Shown here: positions 26,198 through 36,652 of the stretch, in pieces
Layout: every line of letters starts with the position of its first letter
How positions within the stretch are numbered: position 1 is the first letter of the stretch
NCBI GenBank assembly: GCA_052089225.1
Contig: JBQCZP010000006.1
Span: 11,567-75,566, forward strand
Reading direction: 5' to 3'
Length of the DNA stretch: 64,000 nucleotides
Source: Nesterenkonia sp052089225
GTDB taxonomy: Bacteria > Actinomycetota > Actinomycetes > Actinomycetales > Micrococcaceae
Notes under the pieces: model-generated
The model's input: only the letters and a program-made list of their open reading frames with translations
Databases searched by the model: none
What the model was told of the DNA's origin: nothing
Position numbers and translations under genes: made by a program

Positions 26198-26333
26198 TCA
26201 CTTGCGCAGTAGGCTGAGCACCTGAGAGATGCGTCACATCCAGTGCTGGGCGTCCTCAGGTCACACTGACTTTCTGGGGCCGCTGCAGGACTGAGCATTC
26301 ATCGTGGCCCCCCTGCATAAGGAGCACCAACCC

Positions 26334-27830
<1,497 letters not shown>

Positions 27831-27898
27831 GCGCCCACCGCCGCCCAGCCCTGCATAACAACGCTGCCCAACGCTGCCCAACCCAAGGAGAGACACCC

Positions 27899-28834
27899 AT
27901 GAGTCAGACTGCAGCAGAGTCATCCGCCCAGCCCAAGGTGGCGTTCATCGGTCTGGGCAACATGGGCGGGCCGATGGCCGCCAACCTGGTGCGGGCCGGG
28001 GTTCCTGTGAAGGCGTTCGACGTCGTCGCCGCAGCCATGGACGCCGCACGGCAGAACGGCGTGGAAGTCGTCGACGACGCCCTGGACGCGGTGGTCGACG
28101 CCGATATCGTGCTGACGATGCTGCCCTCCGGGAAGCATGTGTTGACGGCCTATCAGCAGTCCCCCGGGCTGTTGGCGGCGGCCAAGCCGGGTGCGACGTT
28201 CCTGGACTGCTCCACGATCAACATTTCAGAGGCCCAGGAAGCCGCAGAGCTGGCCAAGCGGGCCGGCTTCCAAGCCGCCGACGCCCCGGTGTCCGGCGGA
28301 GTGGTCGGTGCCGAAGCAGGCACCTTGGCGTTCATGGTCGGAGGCGACGACGACGTCTTCGACGAACTGCGCCCGCTGCTGGAGATCATGGGGGCTCGCG
28401 TGGTCCACTGCGGAGCCAGCGGACTGGGCCAGGCAGCCAAGATCTGCAACAACATGATCTTAGCCATCAGCCAGATCGCCGTCGGCGAAGCCTTCGTGCT
28501 CGGCGAGCAGCTGGGCCTGACGCATCAGGCGCTCTACGATGTGGCGTCCAAGGCCTCCGGCCAGTCCTGGGCTCTGACCACCAACTGCCCGGTGCCGGGC
28601 CCGGTGCCGACGTCGCCGGCCAACCGCGACTTCGCGCCCGGGTTCGCCGGCGCCCTGATGGCCAAAGACCTCGGGCTCGCCACCAACGCACTCGACGAGC
28701 AGGGTGTGGATGGGCAGATGGGCCGACTGGCCGCCGCCATCTATTCTGAGTTCGCCGAAGGCGAGGGAGCCAAGCAGGACTTCTCCGCCATCATCAGCAC
28801 GATCCGCGCCAACTCCCAAGCACAAGGAGCGTAG
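27899..28834 (+). CDS. mmsB: 3-Hydroxyisobutyrate dehydrogenase
   Basis: 311 residues. The Rossmann motif is FIGLGNMGGPMAANL near 16-30, the substrate loop is DAPVSGGVVGAEAGTL, and the catalytic Lys is in GLGQAAKICNN near 178. It oxidises 3-hydroxyisobutyrate to methylmalonate semialdehyde, the substrate of MmsA. AAGGAG precedes the ATG at 27899. It is 3 bp from the hydratase gene. Confidence 0.93.
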   Translation: MSQTAAESSAQPKVAFIGLGNMGGPMAANLVRAGVPVKAFDVVAAAMDAARQNGVEVVDDALDAVVDADIVLTMLPSGKHVLTAYQQSPGLLAAAKPGATFLDCSTINISEAQEAAELAKRAGFQAADAPVSGGVVGAEAGTLAFMVGGDDDVFDELRPLLEIMGARVVHCGASGLGQAAKICNNMILAISQIAVGEAFVLGEQLGLTHQALYDVASKASGQSWALTTNCPVPGPVPTSPANRDFAPGFAGALMAKDLGLATNALDEQGVDGQMGRLAAAIYSEFAEGEGAKQDFSAIISTIRANSQAQGA

Positions 28835-28837
28835 AGC

Positions 28838-29614
28838 ATGAGCGAGTACTCCACGATCGTCGTCTCCACCGAATCCCGGGTCGCGACGATCCAGCTGAAC
28901 CGACCCGAGGCGCTCAACGCGCTGAACGCGGAGATGATGGAGGAGATCGTCACCGCCGCTGTGGGCTTCGACGCTGACCCGGACGTCGGCGCGATCCTCA
29001 TCACCGGCTCCGAGAAGGCGTTCGCCGCCGGGGCCGACATCAAGCAGATGGCCGACCGGGGCTACGCAGATATGTACGCCGACGACTGGTTCCGCCGGTG
29101 GGACGACCTCACCCGGCTGCGCACCCCCATGGTCTCGGCCGTGAGCGGATTCGCCCTGGGCGGCGGGTGCGAGTTCGCCATGATGAGCGACATCATCGTG
29201 GCGGGCGAGGGCGCAAAGTTCGGTCAGCCCGAGATCAACCTGGGCGTGATTCCCGGTATGGGGGGCAGTCAGCGACTGACCCGTGCTGTGGGCAAGGCGA
29301 AGGCCATGGACATGGTCCTCACCGGCCGGCGCATTGGTGCCGCTGAGGCTGAGCGCATCGGACTGGTCTCACGGGTGGTGGCCGATGATCAGGTCGTGGC
29401 AGAGGCCACCACAGTGGCCGAACTGATCGCCTCGAAGTCCAAACCTTCAGCCCAGATGGCCAAAGAGGCTGTCGGCGCAGCCTTCGAGTCCACGCTTCAG
29501 CAGGGCCTGATGTTCGAACGCCGCATGTTCCACGCACTCTTCGCCACCGAGGACCAGGCCGAGGGCATGAGTGCCTTCACCCAGAAGCGCGACCCGGTGT
29601 GGCGCCACCGGTGA
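28838..29614 (+). CDS. Enoyl-CoA hydratase (valine-pathway position)
   Basis: 258 residues of the crotonase family. The oxyanion segment is AAGADIKQMA, and the two catalytic glutamates are present in GGGCEFAM and GQPEINLG. By context it should hydrate methacrylyl-CoA or 2-enoyl-CoA ahead of mmsB, but crotonase substrates are hard to call from sequence. It is the last gene of the mmsA operon and converges on the MarR gene. Confidence 0.9.
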   Translation: MSEYSTIVVSTESRVATIQLNRPEALNALNAEMMEEIVTAAVGFDADPDVGAILITGSEKAFAAGADIKQMADRGYADMYADDWFRRWDDLTRLRTPMVSAVSGFALGGGCEFAMMSDIIVAGEGAKFGQPEINLGVIPGMGGSQRLTRAVGKAKAMDMVLTGRRIGAAEAERIGLVSRVVADDQVVAEATTVAELIASKSKPSAQMAKEAVGAAFESTLQQGLMFERRMFHALFATEDQAEGMSAFTQKRDPVWRHR

Positions 29615-29646
29615 GCTGAGCTTGATCACTGCCCGGCCGATTCGGC

Positions 29647-30156
29647 TCACTGCCCGAGGAAGTCCCCAGAGACTCGGCGGAAGTCGGCCAGGATGCGGTT
29701 GAGGTCCTCGACCTGATCGGCAGTGAAGCCGGTGCGCTCGAACAGCTGCTCGTTGAGTGCGGCCGTGGCCTGCTCAGCTGTCTTCCTCCCCTCGGCGGTG
29801 AGCACCAGCAGCATCGCCCGCCGGTCGGATTCGTGGGGTTGGCGCTGCACCAGGCCAGCGTCCTGCAGCCTGTCCACCGCGTTGGTGATGGAGGTCGGGT
29901 GCACCTGCAGCAGCGCAGAGGCCTTATTCATCAGCATGCGTTTCTCCCGGGAATGGCTCAGCAGTGAGATCACCTCATAGCGGGCGAAGGTGAGACGGTA
30001 GGGCTGCAGGATCTCCTGGGCGCGGGACAGCAGGATCTGCTGGGTGCGCATGATGGCGGTGACTGCGGCCGCCGGCGCCGCCGCATCGTGCCACCCCTGC
30101 CGCTGCCAGTTGTTCTGGATCTCTGCGATCGGGTCCTTGGCCAACGGAGGGCGCAT
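29647..30156 (-). CDS. MarR-family transcriptional regulator
   Basis: 169 residues from MRPPLAKDPIAEIQ at 30156, with AGGAGA 7 bases upstream; the far longer ORF reading is a shadow of the acyl-CoA synthetase. Winged helix: TFARYEVISLLSHSREKRMLMNK as a split block, recognition helix HPTSITNAVDRLQDAGLV, then the wing with ESDRRA. The MarR acyl-CoA-responsive type is likely because it sits between mmsA and fatty-acid genes. The ligand is unknown. Confidence 0.9.
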   Translation of the reverse strand: MRPPLAKDPIAEIQNNWQRQGWHDAAAPAAAVTAIMRTQQILLSRAQEILQPYRLTFARYEVISLLSHSREKRMLMNKASALLQVHPTSITNAVDRLQDAGLVQRQPHESDRRAMLLVLTAEGRKTAEQATAALNEQLFERTGFTADQVEDLNRILADFRRVSGDFLGQ

Positions 30157-30220
30157 CGGTCTTCTCCTGGATCTCTCAGCTGGTGGGTCGGCCCTCGGGG
30201 CGGCAGGCCCGCAGTCGGCC

Positions 30221-31981
30221 TCACGACTTGCTGCGCTTGAGCTGCGGCAGGTCCTCCTCCCGGAACTCGCGGCCGTAGCCGCCGTCAGCCTCCACGCCTC
30301 CAGCACGTTCCTCCTCGACGCCGCGCAGCTCGACGCGGCGGATCTTGCCGGAGATCGTCTTGGGCAGCTCCCTGAACTCGATCCGGCGGATGCGCTTAAA
30401 GGGCGAGAGCCGGTCCAGGCTGTGCTGCAGCACGGTGGCAGCGGTCTCCTCAGTGGGCTCCCATCCCTTGGCCAGGGTGACGAACGCCTTGGGGACCGAG
30501 AGGCGAATATCGTCCGGGGCCGGAACGATGGCCGCTTCCACCACAGCCGGATGCTCCACCAGCACCGACTCCAGCTCGAAGGGAGAGATCTTATAGTCGC
30601 TGGACTTGAACACATCATCTGCCCGGCCCACATAGGTGAAGACCCCGTTCTCGTCCCGGGAGGCCACGTCGCCGGTGTGGTAGAGGCCGTTGCGGAAGAC
30701 CTCGCGGTTCTTCTCCTCGTCGCCGTAGTAGCCCTTCATCAGGCCGACCGGGCGCGGATCCAGGCGAAGGCAGATTTCGCCCTCATCAGACTCCTCCTCG
30801 GTGACCTGATCGATGAGCACCACCTCGTAGCCCGGCAGCGGTACGCCCATCGCGCCCAGAGTGACCGGCCGACCGGGGGTGTTGGCCACCTGCAGAGTCG
30901 TTTCGGTCTGGCCGAAGCCGTCGCGGATGGTGGAGCCCCAGACCTTCTGGACCTGTTCGATCACTTCGGCGTTGAGCGGTTCCCCGGCAGAGATCAGCTT
31001 CTTCGGCGGGCTGGACAGCTGCGAGAGGTCGGCCTTGATCAGCATCCGCCAGACAGTCGGCGGTGCGCAGAAGCTGCTGACCCCGTCACGTGCCATCGCC
31101 CCCATCAGGGCTTCGGGGTCGAACTTGGTGAAGTTGTAGAGAAAGATCGTCGCCTCCGCCAGCCACGGGGCGAAGAAGTTGGACCAGGCGTGTTTTGCCC
31201 AGCCAGGTGAGGAGACGTTCAGGTGCACGTCCCCCGGTTCCAGACCGATCCAATACAGGGTGGACAGGTGCCCCACGGGGTAGGAGGCGTGGGTGTGCTC
31301 CACCAGCTTCGGCTGAGAGGTGGTCCCGGAGGTGAAGTAGAGCAGCATCGTCTCCTCCGCCCCCGTCGGCTCCACCTGCGGGGTCTCGGCGGATGCCGCG
31401 TAGGCGTCGTCGTAGGAGCGGACGGCCCGACCAGACACCTGAGGAGCTGTTCTCTCCGCCGCTGCGGCATGGGCTCCCGGCACGTGGATGAGGGTGTAGT
31501 CGCCGTCGACGTCGGCAAACTTCTGCACTACTGAGGTGCCGCCGATGACCCAGCGGGCCTCGGCCCGGGTCACCCGGTCCTGGAGATCGCGTGCGCCCAT
31601 CTGCGTGGTGGTGGGCACCAGCACTGCACCGAGCTTGATGGCCGCCAGCATCGCCTCCCACAGCTCCACCTGGTTGTCGAGCATCAGGATGACCCGATGA
31701 TTGCGCCGCACCCCCAGGTCGCTCAGCCAGTTCGCCACGCGGTTGGAGGCCTCGCTGAGCTGCTTGAAGGTGCGTGACAGCCGGTCGCCGTTCTCCTCGA
31801 CGATCACCAGCGCGTTCTGGTCAGCTCGCTCGGCAGAGGCCGCCAAGTGGTCGAACCAGTCGTGACCGAAGTTGAAGTGCTCGAAGCGCGGCCATTGAAA
31901 CGTCTCTCTGGCCTTGGCCCAGTCGTTCTGGTGGCCGATCAGACCGTCTCGGGCAGCTCGCAGCTCGTCGGCGACTGACAT
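30221..31981 (-). CDS. AMP-forming acyl-CoA synthetase
   Basis: 586 residues from the ATG at 31981 (MSVADELRAARDG), with GAAGGAGG 7 bases upstream. Adenylate-forming motifs: YFTSGTTSQPK (P-loop like), GFGQTETT, and the late GRADDVFKSSDYKISPFELE with a C-terminal lysine region KTISGKIRRVELR. It resembles acyl-CoA synthetases for medium-chain or branched acids. It is divergent from the acyl-CoA dehydrogenase gene and shares a 132-bp control region. Confidence 0.9.
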   Translation of the reverse strand: MSVADELRAARDGLIGHQNDWAKARETFQWPRFEHFNFGHDWFDHLAASAERADQNALVIVEENGDRLSRTFKQLSEASNRVANWLSDLGVRRNHRVILMLDNQVELWEAMLAAIKLGAVLVPTTTQMGARDLQDRVTRAEARWVIGGTSVVQKFADVDGDYTLIHVPGAHAAAAERTAPQVSGRAVRSYDDAYAASAETPQVEPTGAEETMLLYFTSGTTSQPKLVEHTHASYPVGHLSTLYWIGLEPGDVHLNVSSPGWAKHAWSNFFAPWLAEATIFLYNFTKFDPEALMGAMARDGVSSFCAPPTVWRMLIKADLSQLSSPPKKLISAGEPLNAEVIEQVQKVWGSTIRDGFGQTETTLQVANTPGRPVTLGAMGVPLPGYEVVLIDQVTEEESDEGEICLRLDPRPVGLMKGYYGDEEKNREVFRNGLYHTGDVASRDENGVFTYVGRADDVFKSSDYKISPFELESVLVEHPAVVEAAIVPAPDDIRLSVPKAFVTLAKGWEPTEETAATVLQHSLDRLSPFKRIRRIEFRELPKTISGKIRRVELRGVEEERAGGVEADGGYGREFREEDLPQLKRSKS

Positions 31982-32021
31982 GGGCGCCTCCTTCAGCTCT
32001 GGTGGCAGAAATGTATCGGAT

Positions 32022-32035
32022 GTGATTGCTATCAC
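32022..32035. promoter_or_regulatory. Operator candidate GTGAT-N4-ATCAC
   Basis: GTGAT (32022-32026) and ATCAC (32031-32035) form a palindrome in the spacer between the divergent acyl-CoA synthetase and dehydrogenase genes, 41 bp before the synthetase ATG. The regulator is unknown. Confidence 0.4.
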
Positions 32036-32044
32036 CTAATATAC

Positions 32045-32079
32045 TTGGACGTCCTATAGTTGGTAAAGGACGTTTCCAA
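32045..32079. promoter_or_regulatory. Operator candidate TTGGACGTCC...GGACGTTTCCAA
   Basis: TTGGACGTCC (32045-32054) faces GGACGTTTCCAA (32068-32079) as an imperfect inverted repeat. Its half-site recurs before mmsA. It lies about 35 bp before the acyl-CoA dehydrogenase start and is a good place for the nearby MarR protein to bind. Confidence 0.45.
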
Positions 32080-32113
32080 CTGTGTCCGCTGATCCACCGC
32101 GAAGGAACCGACG

Positions 32114-33325
32114 ATGACGCCCACCACCTCTCCAGCCGCTGAGCGCGCCCACCACGACGACGACGCCACCGAGTCCCCGGCCGTGAACTTCCTGGATCTG
32201 GCGCGTCACCTCAGCACCGATGAGCGCCAACGGCTGCTCTCCACCGACCGCAGCCTGCAGCAGAGCCTGCGCCCTGCCAGCATCGACCCCTGGAACCGGG
32301 AGGAGTTTCCCCACCACCTGCTGCCCGGGCTGGCCGAGCTCGGCCTCGGCGAGACCTTCATGGACGGCTCCTCCCAGCTGTTCCAGGGGATGGTCCATGC
32401 CGCCGCGGCCCGGGCCGACGTCTCCATGTCCGCGCTGCTGGGGATCCACAACGAGCTCATCGTCGGCACCATCGCCGAGCTCGGCTCTGAAGAGCACAAG
32501 GAGACCTGGCTCCCCCGGCTTCGCCGCCTGGAGTCGCTGGGAGCGTTCTGCCTCACTGAGCCGGACCACGGCTCCGACATTGCAGGCGGACTGGAAACCT
32601 CGGCCACCCGCACTGATGAGGGGTGGGTGATCCGCGGTCGCAAACGCTGGATCGGGGCCGGCACCATCGCCGACATCGCCCTGATCTGGGCCCGGGACAC
32701 CGCTGACGGTCAGGTCAAGGGCTTCCTGGTGCCCACTGACACTGTCGGCTACCGGGCCAGCGCCATCCGGAACAAGACGGGCCTGCGCATCATGCAGAAC
32801 GCAGACCTGGAGTTCGACGATGTCGCAGTCCCCGCCTCCGCGCTGATGCCCGGGGCCACCTCATTCTCCGAAGCCAGCCGACTGCTGATGGCCTCCCGCG
32901 CCTGGGTGGGCTGGCAGGCGGTGGGAGCCCAGCAGGCGCTCTTCGACCTGATCAGCAGCTACGCTCAGCAGCGCAGGCAGTTCGGCGTGCCCATAGGATC
33001 GTTCCAACTCGTGCAGTCCGCTCTGGTGACCGTGGCCGGAAACCTCGCTCTCTCCGCCTCCATGATGGCCGACACCGCAGACATTCAGGCCCGCGGCAAG
33101 CTGACCATGATGCACGCCTCTCTGACCAAAGCAACGCTGACCAGAGTCGCCCGCGAATCCGGGGCCCTGGCCCGAGAGGTGTTCGGCGGCAACGGGATCG
33201 TCAGCGACTATGAGGTCGCCAAAGTGGCCGGAGACATCGAGGCCCTCTACACCTACGAGGGCAGCCATTCGATCAACCTGCTCATCGCCGGTCGTGCGAT
33301 CACCGGCATCTCCGCCTTCGCCTGA
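32114..33325 (+). CDS. Acyl-CoA dehydrogenase (glutaryl-CoA dehydrogenase-like)
   Basis: 403 residues. FAD/substrate motifs: FCLTEPDHGSDIAG near 156, RKRWIGAG near 187, and a C-terminal RVFGGNGI-type segment (REVFGGNGIVSDYEV). The catalytic glutamate is E382 in TYEGSHSINLLIAGRAITG, close to glutaryl-CoA dehydrogenase. An N-terminal polar stretch of about 24 residues is extra. It oxidises an acyl-CoA to the 2-enoyl-CoA; substrate not certain. It could feed the valine or fatty-acid route with the divergent synthetase. Confidence 0.9.
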   Translation: MTPTTSPAAERAHHDDDATESPAVNFLDLARHLSTDERQRLLSTDRSLQQSLRPASIDPWNREEFPHHLLPGLAELGLGETFMDGSSQLFQGMVHAAAARADVSMSALLGIHNELIVGTIAELGSEEHKETWLPRLRRLESLGAFCLTEPDHGSDIAGGLETSATRTDEGWVIRGRKRWIGAGTIADIALIWARDTADGQVKGFLVPTDTVGYRASAIRNKTGLRIMQNADLEFDDVAVPASALMPGATSFSEASRLLMASRAWVGWQAVGAQQALFDLISSYAQQRRQFGVPIGSFQLVQSALVTVAGNLALSASMMADTADIQARGKLTMMHASLTKATLTRVARESGALAREVFGGNGIVSDYEVAKVAGDIEALYTYEGSHSINLLIAGRAITGISAFA

Positions 33326-33417
33326 GCCTGCCGGTGATCCCGTGCCGCCGCAGAAGCATGATGGTGCCGCAGGAGCTGTGCTTGACATCACAGGCGAGGC
33401 AGTGCTTCAGTTGACTT

Positions 33418-33435
33418 ACTGACCGATTGGTCTGG
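33418..33435. promoter_or_regulatory. PaaR-type operator 1 (paaI-paaK)
   Basis: ACTGACCGATTGGTCTGG matches the window-wide palindrome ACTGACCGATCGGTCAGT at 14 of 18 positions. It sits just behind TTGACT (33411-33416), a likely -35, so a bound repressor would block the paaI-paaK promoter. Confidence 0.7.
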
Positions 33436-33489
33436 AAATACTGCCTGGTTGAAAGACTCACCCCGGCTGAGACCTCACGAGGAGCACCC

Positions 33490-33975
33490 ATGCCCGATGC
33501 CAGCACTGCGGCCCCGGAGGCCGATACCCACCAGGGCCCACCGATGCCCGCCGGCGGACCGCACCACAAGATGCTGGAGAACGACCGGTGCACCCGGTGG
33601 CTGGGCGCGGAGGTGCTCGTCGCTGAGGTGGGCCACGCCAAGCTGCGCATGCGCATCCGCGAGGAGATGACCAATGGTTTCGACATCATCCACGGCGGCA
33701 TGGTCTTCACCCTGGCCGACACCTGCTTCGCCATGGCCTGCAACGACCCCGCCGGCGACGACGCCACCATCACCGTCGCGTCCGGGGCTGACATCAATTT
33801 CCTGAAGTCCGCCAAGCTCGGCGAAGAGATCACCGCCGAAGCGCACCTGGTCGCCCAGACCGGGCGCAGCGGCGTCTACGACGTCGTCGTCAGCCGCGGC
33901 GAGGACACCATCGCCGCCTTCCGCGGCCGTTCCCGCACTGTTCCCGCTCCAGCCCAAGAGGTGACGTCCGAATGA
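33490..33975 (+). CDS. paaI: Hydroxyphenylacetyl-CoA thioesterase PaaI
   Basis: 161 residues from the ATG at 33490, with GAGGAG before it; the ORF upstream to 33427 lies in the promoter. Hot-dog fold: NGFDIIHGGMVFTLADTCF, with His68-Gly-Gly and the catalytic D77 (equivalent to D61 in E. coli). It hydrolyses dead-end ring-hydroxylated phenylacetyl-CoA intermediates and so rescues CoA. It overlaps paaK by 4 bp (ATGA). Confidence 0.92.
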   Translation: MPDASTAAPEADTHQGPPMPAGGPHHKMLENDRCTRWLGAEVLVAEVGHAKLRMRIREEMTNGFDIIHGGMVFTLADTCFAMACNDPAGDDATITVASGADINFLKSAKLGEEITAEAHLVAQTGRSGVYDVVVSRGEDTIAAFRGRSRTVPAPAQEVTSE

Positions 33976-35354
33976 GCCTTGCCCCCGCACCCGACTCCTT
34001 CGCCGCTGACGGCGGCGCCCCCAATGAACTTGCTGCCGCCATCGCGGAGACCGAGGCTCCCCTGACCCCGGTGGGCACCCCCGACGCCGCAGAGCTGCTC
34101 AGCCGCGAGGAGATGGACCAGCTGCAGCTGCGTCGCCTGCAGGCGACGATCAAGCACGCCTACGAGAATGTCAGCGCCTATCGCGAGCTCTATGACGCCC
34201 ACGGGGTGAAGCCCAGCGACCTGCAGACCCTTGAAGACCTGGCGAAGTTCCCCTTCACCGACAAAGAATTCCTGCGTGCGGCCTACCCGTTCAAGTCCTT
34301 CGCCGTTCCGATGGGCCAGGTCCGCCGCATCCACGCCTCCTCGGGCACGACCGGACTGCCCACAGTGGTGGGCTACACCGACGGCGACATCGACCGGTGG
34401 GCCACACTGTTCTCCCGGTGCCTGCGGTTCTCCGGCGTGGCACCCGGAGACATCGTGCACAACGCCTACGGCTATGGGCTGTTCACCGGCGGGTTGGGCG
34501 CGCACTACGGCGTGGAGAAGCTCGGCGCGACCGTCATTCCGATGTCCGGGGGCCAGACGGAGAAGCAGATCCAGCTCATCACCGACTTCAAGCCCCGGGC
34601 GATCCTGTGCACCCCCACCTATCTGCTGGCGCTGGCCGACGGCTTCCGCAAGGCCGGCCTGGACCCGCGCGAAACGTCGCTGGAGATCGGTGTGCTCGGT
34701 GCCGAACCGTGGACCGAAGAGATGCGTCATGAGATCGAGCAGGCATTCGACATCAAGGCCTGCGACATCTACGGGCTCTCCGAGGTGATGGGCCCCGGTG
34801 TTGCCGGCGAGTCCTTCGACCGACAGGACGGCTCCACCATCTGGGAGGACCACTTCCGCCCAGAGATCATCGACCCGATGACCGAAGACGTCCTGGAGCC
34901 GGGCCATCACGGCGAGCTGGTCTTCACCACGCTGACCAAAGAGGCCCTGCCGATCATCCGCTACCGCACCCACGACCTCACCCGCCTGCTGCCCGGCTCC
35001 GACCGGCCCGGCCACCGGCGCATGGGCCGCATCACCGGCCGCAGCGACGACATGATCATCCTGCGCGGGGTCAACCTCTTCCCCACCCAGATCGAAGAGA
35101 TCGCACTGACCATCGAGGGCCTCTCTCCGCACTTCCAGCTGGAGCTGAGCCGTCCGGACCACATGGATCAGATGACAGTGCACATCGAACGCCGCGAAGA
35201 GTGCACTCTTCAGGACGCTGAGACCGCGGGTACGGAGCTGGCCCGCCAGATCAAGATCAAAGTCGGCTCCAGCTGCGTAGTCAGCGTGGCCGAACCGGAT
35301 ACTCTCGCCCGCTCCTCCGGCAAGCTGCGACGCGTCTACGACAAGCGTCGCTGA
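33972..35354 (+). CDS. paaK: Phenylacetate-CoA ligase PaaK
   Basis: 460 residues. The AMP-binding motif is ASSGTTGLPT (122-131). Later YGLSEVMGPGVAGE and the GRSDDMIILRGVNLFPTQIEE hinge (given in parts) are specific to PaaK rather than other adenylate-forming enzymes. It activates phenylacetate with ATP and CoA, the first step of the pathway. It is coupled to paaI and followed 56 bp later by a TetR gene. The N-terminal extension of about 35 residues is longer than in Proteobacteria. Confidence 0.95.
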   Translation: MSLAPAPDSFAADGGAPNELAAAIAETEAPLTPVGTPDAAELLSREEMDQLQLRRLQATIKHAYENVSAYRELYDAHGVKPSDLQTLEDLAKFPFTDKEFLRAAYPFKSFAVPMGQVRRIHASSGTTGLPTVVGYTDGDIDRWATLFSRCLRFSGVAPGDIVHNAYGYGLFTGGLGAHYGVEKLGATVIPMSGGQTEKQIQLITDFKPRAILCTPTYLLALADGFRKAGLDPRETSLEIGVLGAEPWTEEMRHEIEQAFDIKACDIYGLSEVMGPGVAGESFDRQDGSTIWEDHFRPEIIDPMTEDVLEPGHHGELVFTTLTKEALPIIRYRTHDLTRLLPGSDRPGHRRMGRITGRSDDMIILRGVNLFPTQIEEIALTIEGLSPHFQLELSRPDHMDQMTVHIERREECTLQDAETAGTELARQIKIKVGSSCVVSVAEPDTLARSSGKLRRVYDKRR

Positions 35355-35410
35355 GGCCGCGGCGGCTAGTCTGTCCACCGATGGAACCACGTACCGGGAA
35401 GGCCCCAGGA

Positions 35411-36052
35411 ATGCCATTGGACCCCGAGTCAGACCCAGCCGCGACCAGCCGGCGGCGCACTGGCGCCAAGCGTGGCCGCCCCGGCTACGACCGCGATTCG
35501 CTGATCCGAGTGTGCGTGGAGGTCTTCAACCGCCGCGGCTACGAGGCGACGTCGATGGGTGCCCTGGCTCAGGAGCTGGGCATCTCGAAGTCGGCCATCT
35601 ACCACCATGTGAAGTCCAAGGAGGAGATCCTCGACGCCGCCCTGAGCCATTCATTGGCTGAGCTGGAGCAGGTGGTCGCCGACGCCGAAGCGCTGGAGAC
35701 CGCTGCGGTGAGGGAGCTGGAGACCATCATCGCTGAGTCGGTCAATGTGCTGACCCGATCGCTGCCCTATGTGACCCTGCTGCTTCGGCTGCGCGGCAAC
35801 TCGGAGCTGGAGACGGCCGCACTGGCCCGCCGGCGTGAGATCACCCGGCGCATCGCCGACCTGATCCAGCAGGCCCAGGACGACGGCGACCTCCGCCAGG
35901 ACATCGACGCCCGCACCGCCTCCCGGCTGACGATGGGCATGGTCAACTCGATCGTGGACTGGTATCGGCCCGACCGCGCCGCCGCTGCCGCCCCCTTGGC
36001 CGATACCGTAGTGTGTCTGCTGCTGGCGGGGCTGCGCACCCCTACTGACTGA
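35411..36052 (+). CDS. paaR: TetR-family repressor, PaaR-like
   Basis: 213 residues from the ATG at 35411, which has GGGAAGG 8 bases upstream; an ATG at 35381 without a ribosome-binding site would add ten codons. The N-terminal helix-turn-helix is TSMGALAQELGISKSAIYHH, a strong TetR match. The C-terminal half resembles actinobacterial PaaR, which is released by phenylacetyl-CoA. It follows paaK, and four ACTGACCG-type palindromes elsewhere in the window are its likely targets. Confidence 0.85.
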   Translation: MPLDPESDPAATSRRRTGAKRGRPGYDRDSLIRVCVEVFNRRGYEATSMGALAQELGISKSAIYHHVKSKEEILDAALSHSLAELEQVVADAEALETAAVRELETIIAESVNVLTRSLPYVTLLLRLRGNSELETAALARRREITRRIADLIQQAQDDGDLRQDIDARTASRLTMGMVNSIVDWYRPDRAAAAAPLADTVVCLLLAGLRTPTD

Positions 36053-36070
36053 ACTGCGGAGGCGACACAG

Positions 36071-36652
36071 ATGAACGACTGGCTGATGGTGATGCTCATC
36101 GTGCTGGCCGTCGCGCTTGCGATGATCGGCTGGTACTTCTACGACCTGCACATCGGCAGGCCCAGAGACCGGCGCAAGAAGCTGGAGACCAGCCTGGACG
36201 CGCTCGCCGCACATAATGTGGAGGTGGCCCACATCGGCTCCAGCAGCCGGATTGAGCAGACCAAGCACCTGAAGTCCAGAGACAGTCCGATCTCTGTGAT
36301 CGATCTGCTGAACCGCGACTCCAAGCTGAACCAGGACGGCGACTGGAAGAAGCTCACCTTCCACGAAGGGTTCCACCAGGGCCCCTATGCCGATGAGCTC
36401 ACCGACGATGAGTGGCAGTTCGTGCACCAGCGCTACGCCCAGCTGGTCGAGGAGAAGACCACTCACCGGGTCAAGGTGGAAACCCACCAGCGACTGCTGA
36501 AGGAGAGTGAGAATCGGGTCGACAAACTCACCAAGACCTATGTGGAGCAGGCCAAAGCCATCGCCGAACAGACCGGCGATCACGACAGCAACCGGTGGAA
36601 TGACGAGTTCGATGCTCTGAACCGCGGCAAGGACCAGAGGCCGCAGTCATAA
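36071..36652 (+). CDS. Unknown membrane-anchored coiled-coil protein
   Basis: 193 residues. An N-terminal membrane helix at about 3-24 is followed by an Arg/Lys patch. The cytoplasmic part contains an acidic segment (TDDEWQFVHQRYAQLVEEK) and a predicted coiled coil near 140-175. No family was recognised. It starts 18 bp after the TetR gene, so it is probably co-transcribed with it. A role in the phenylacetate pathway is unproven. Codon usage is normal for the genome, unlike the DNA that follows. Confidence 0.72.
   Translation: MNDWLMVMLIVLAVALAMIGWYFYDLHIGRPRDRRKKLETSLDALAAHNVEVAHIGSSSRIEQTKHLKSRDSPISVIDLLNRDSKLNQDGDWKKLTFHEGFHQGPYADELTDDEWQFVHQRYAQLVEEKTTHRVKVETHQRLLKESENRVDKLTKTYVEQAKAIAEQTGDHDSNRWNDEFDALNRGKDQRPQS

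Noticed and set aside
29647..30633. 328-codon version of the MarR gene
   Set aside because: The extra N-terminus is out of frame with, and overlaps, the acyl-CoA synthetase; the MarR start at 30156 has a good ribosome-binding site.
33382..33387. TTGACA as -35 of paaI
   Set aside because: No -10 at a proper distance; TTGACT at 33411 next to the operator fits better.
33876..35417. 513-codon minus-strand ORF over paaK
   Set aside because: Antisense shadow; low-complexity translation without motifs.
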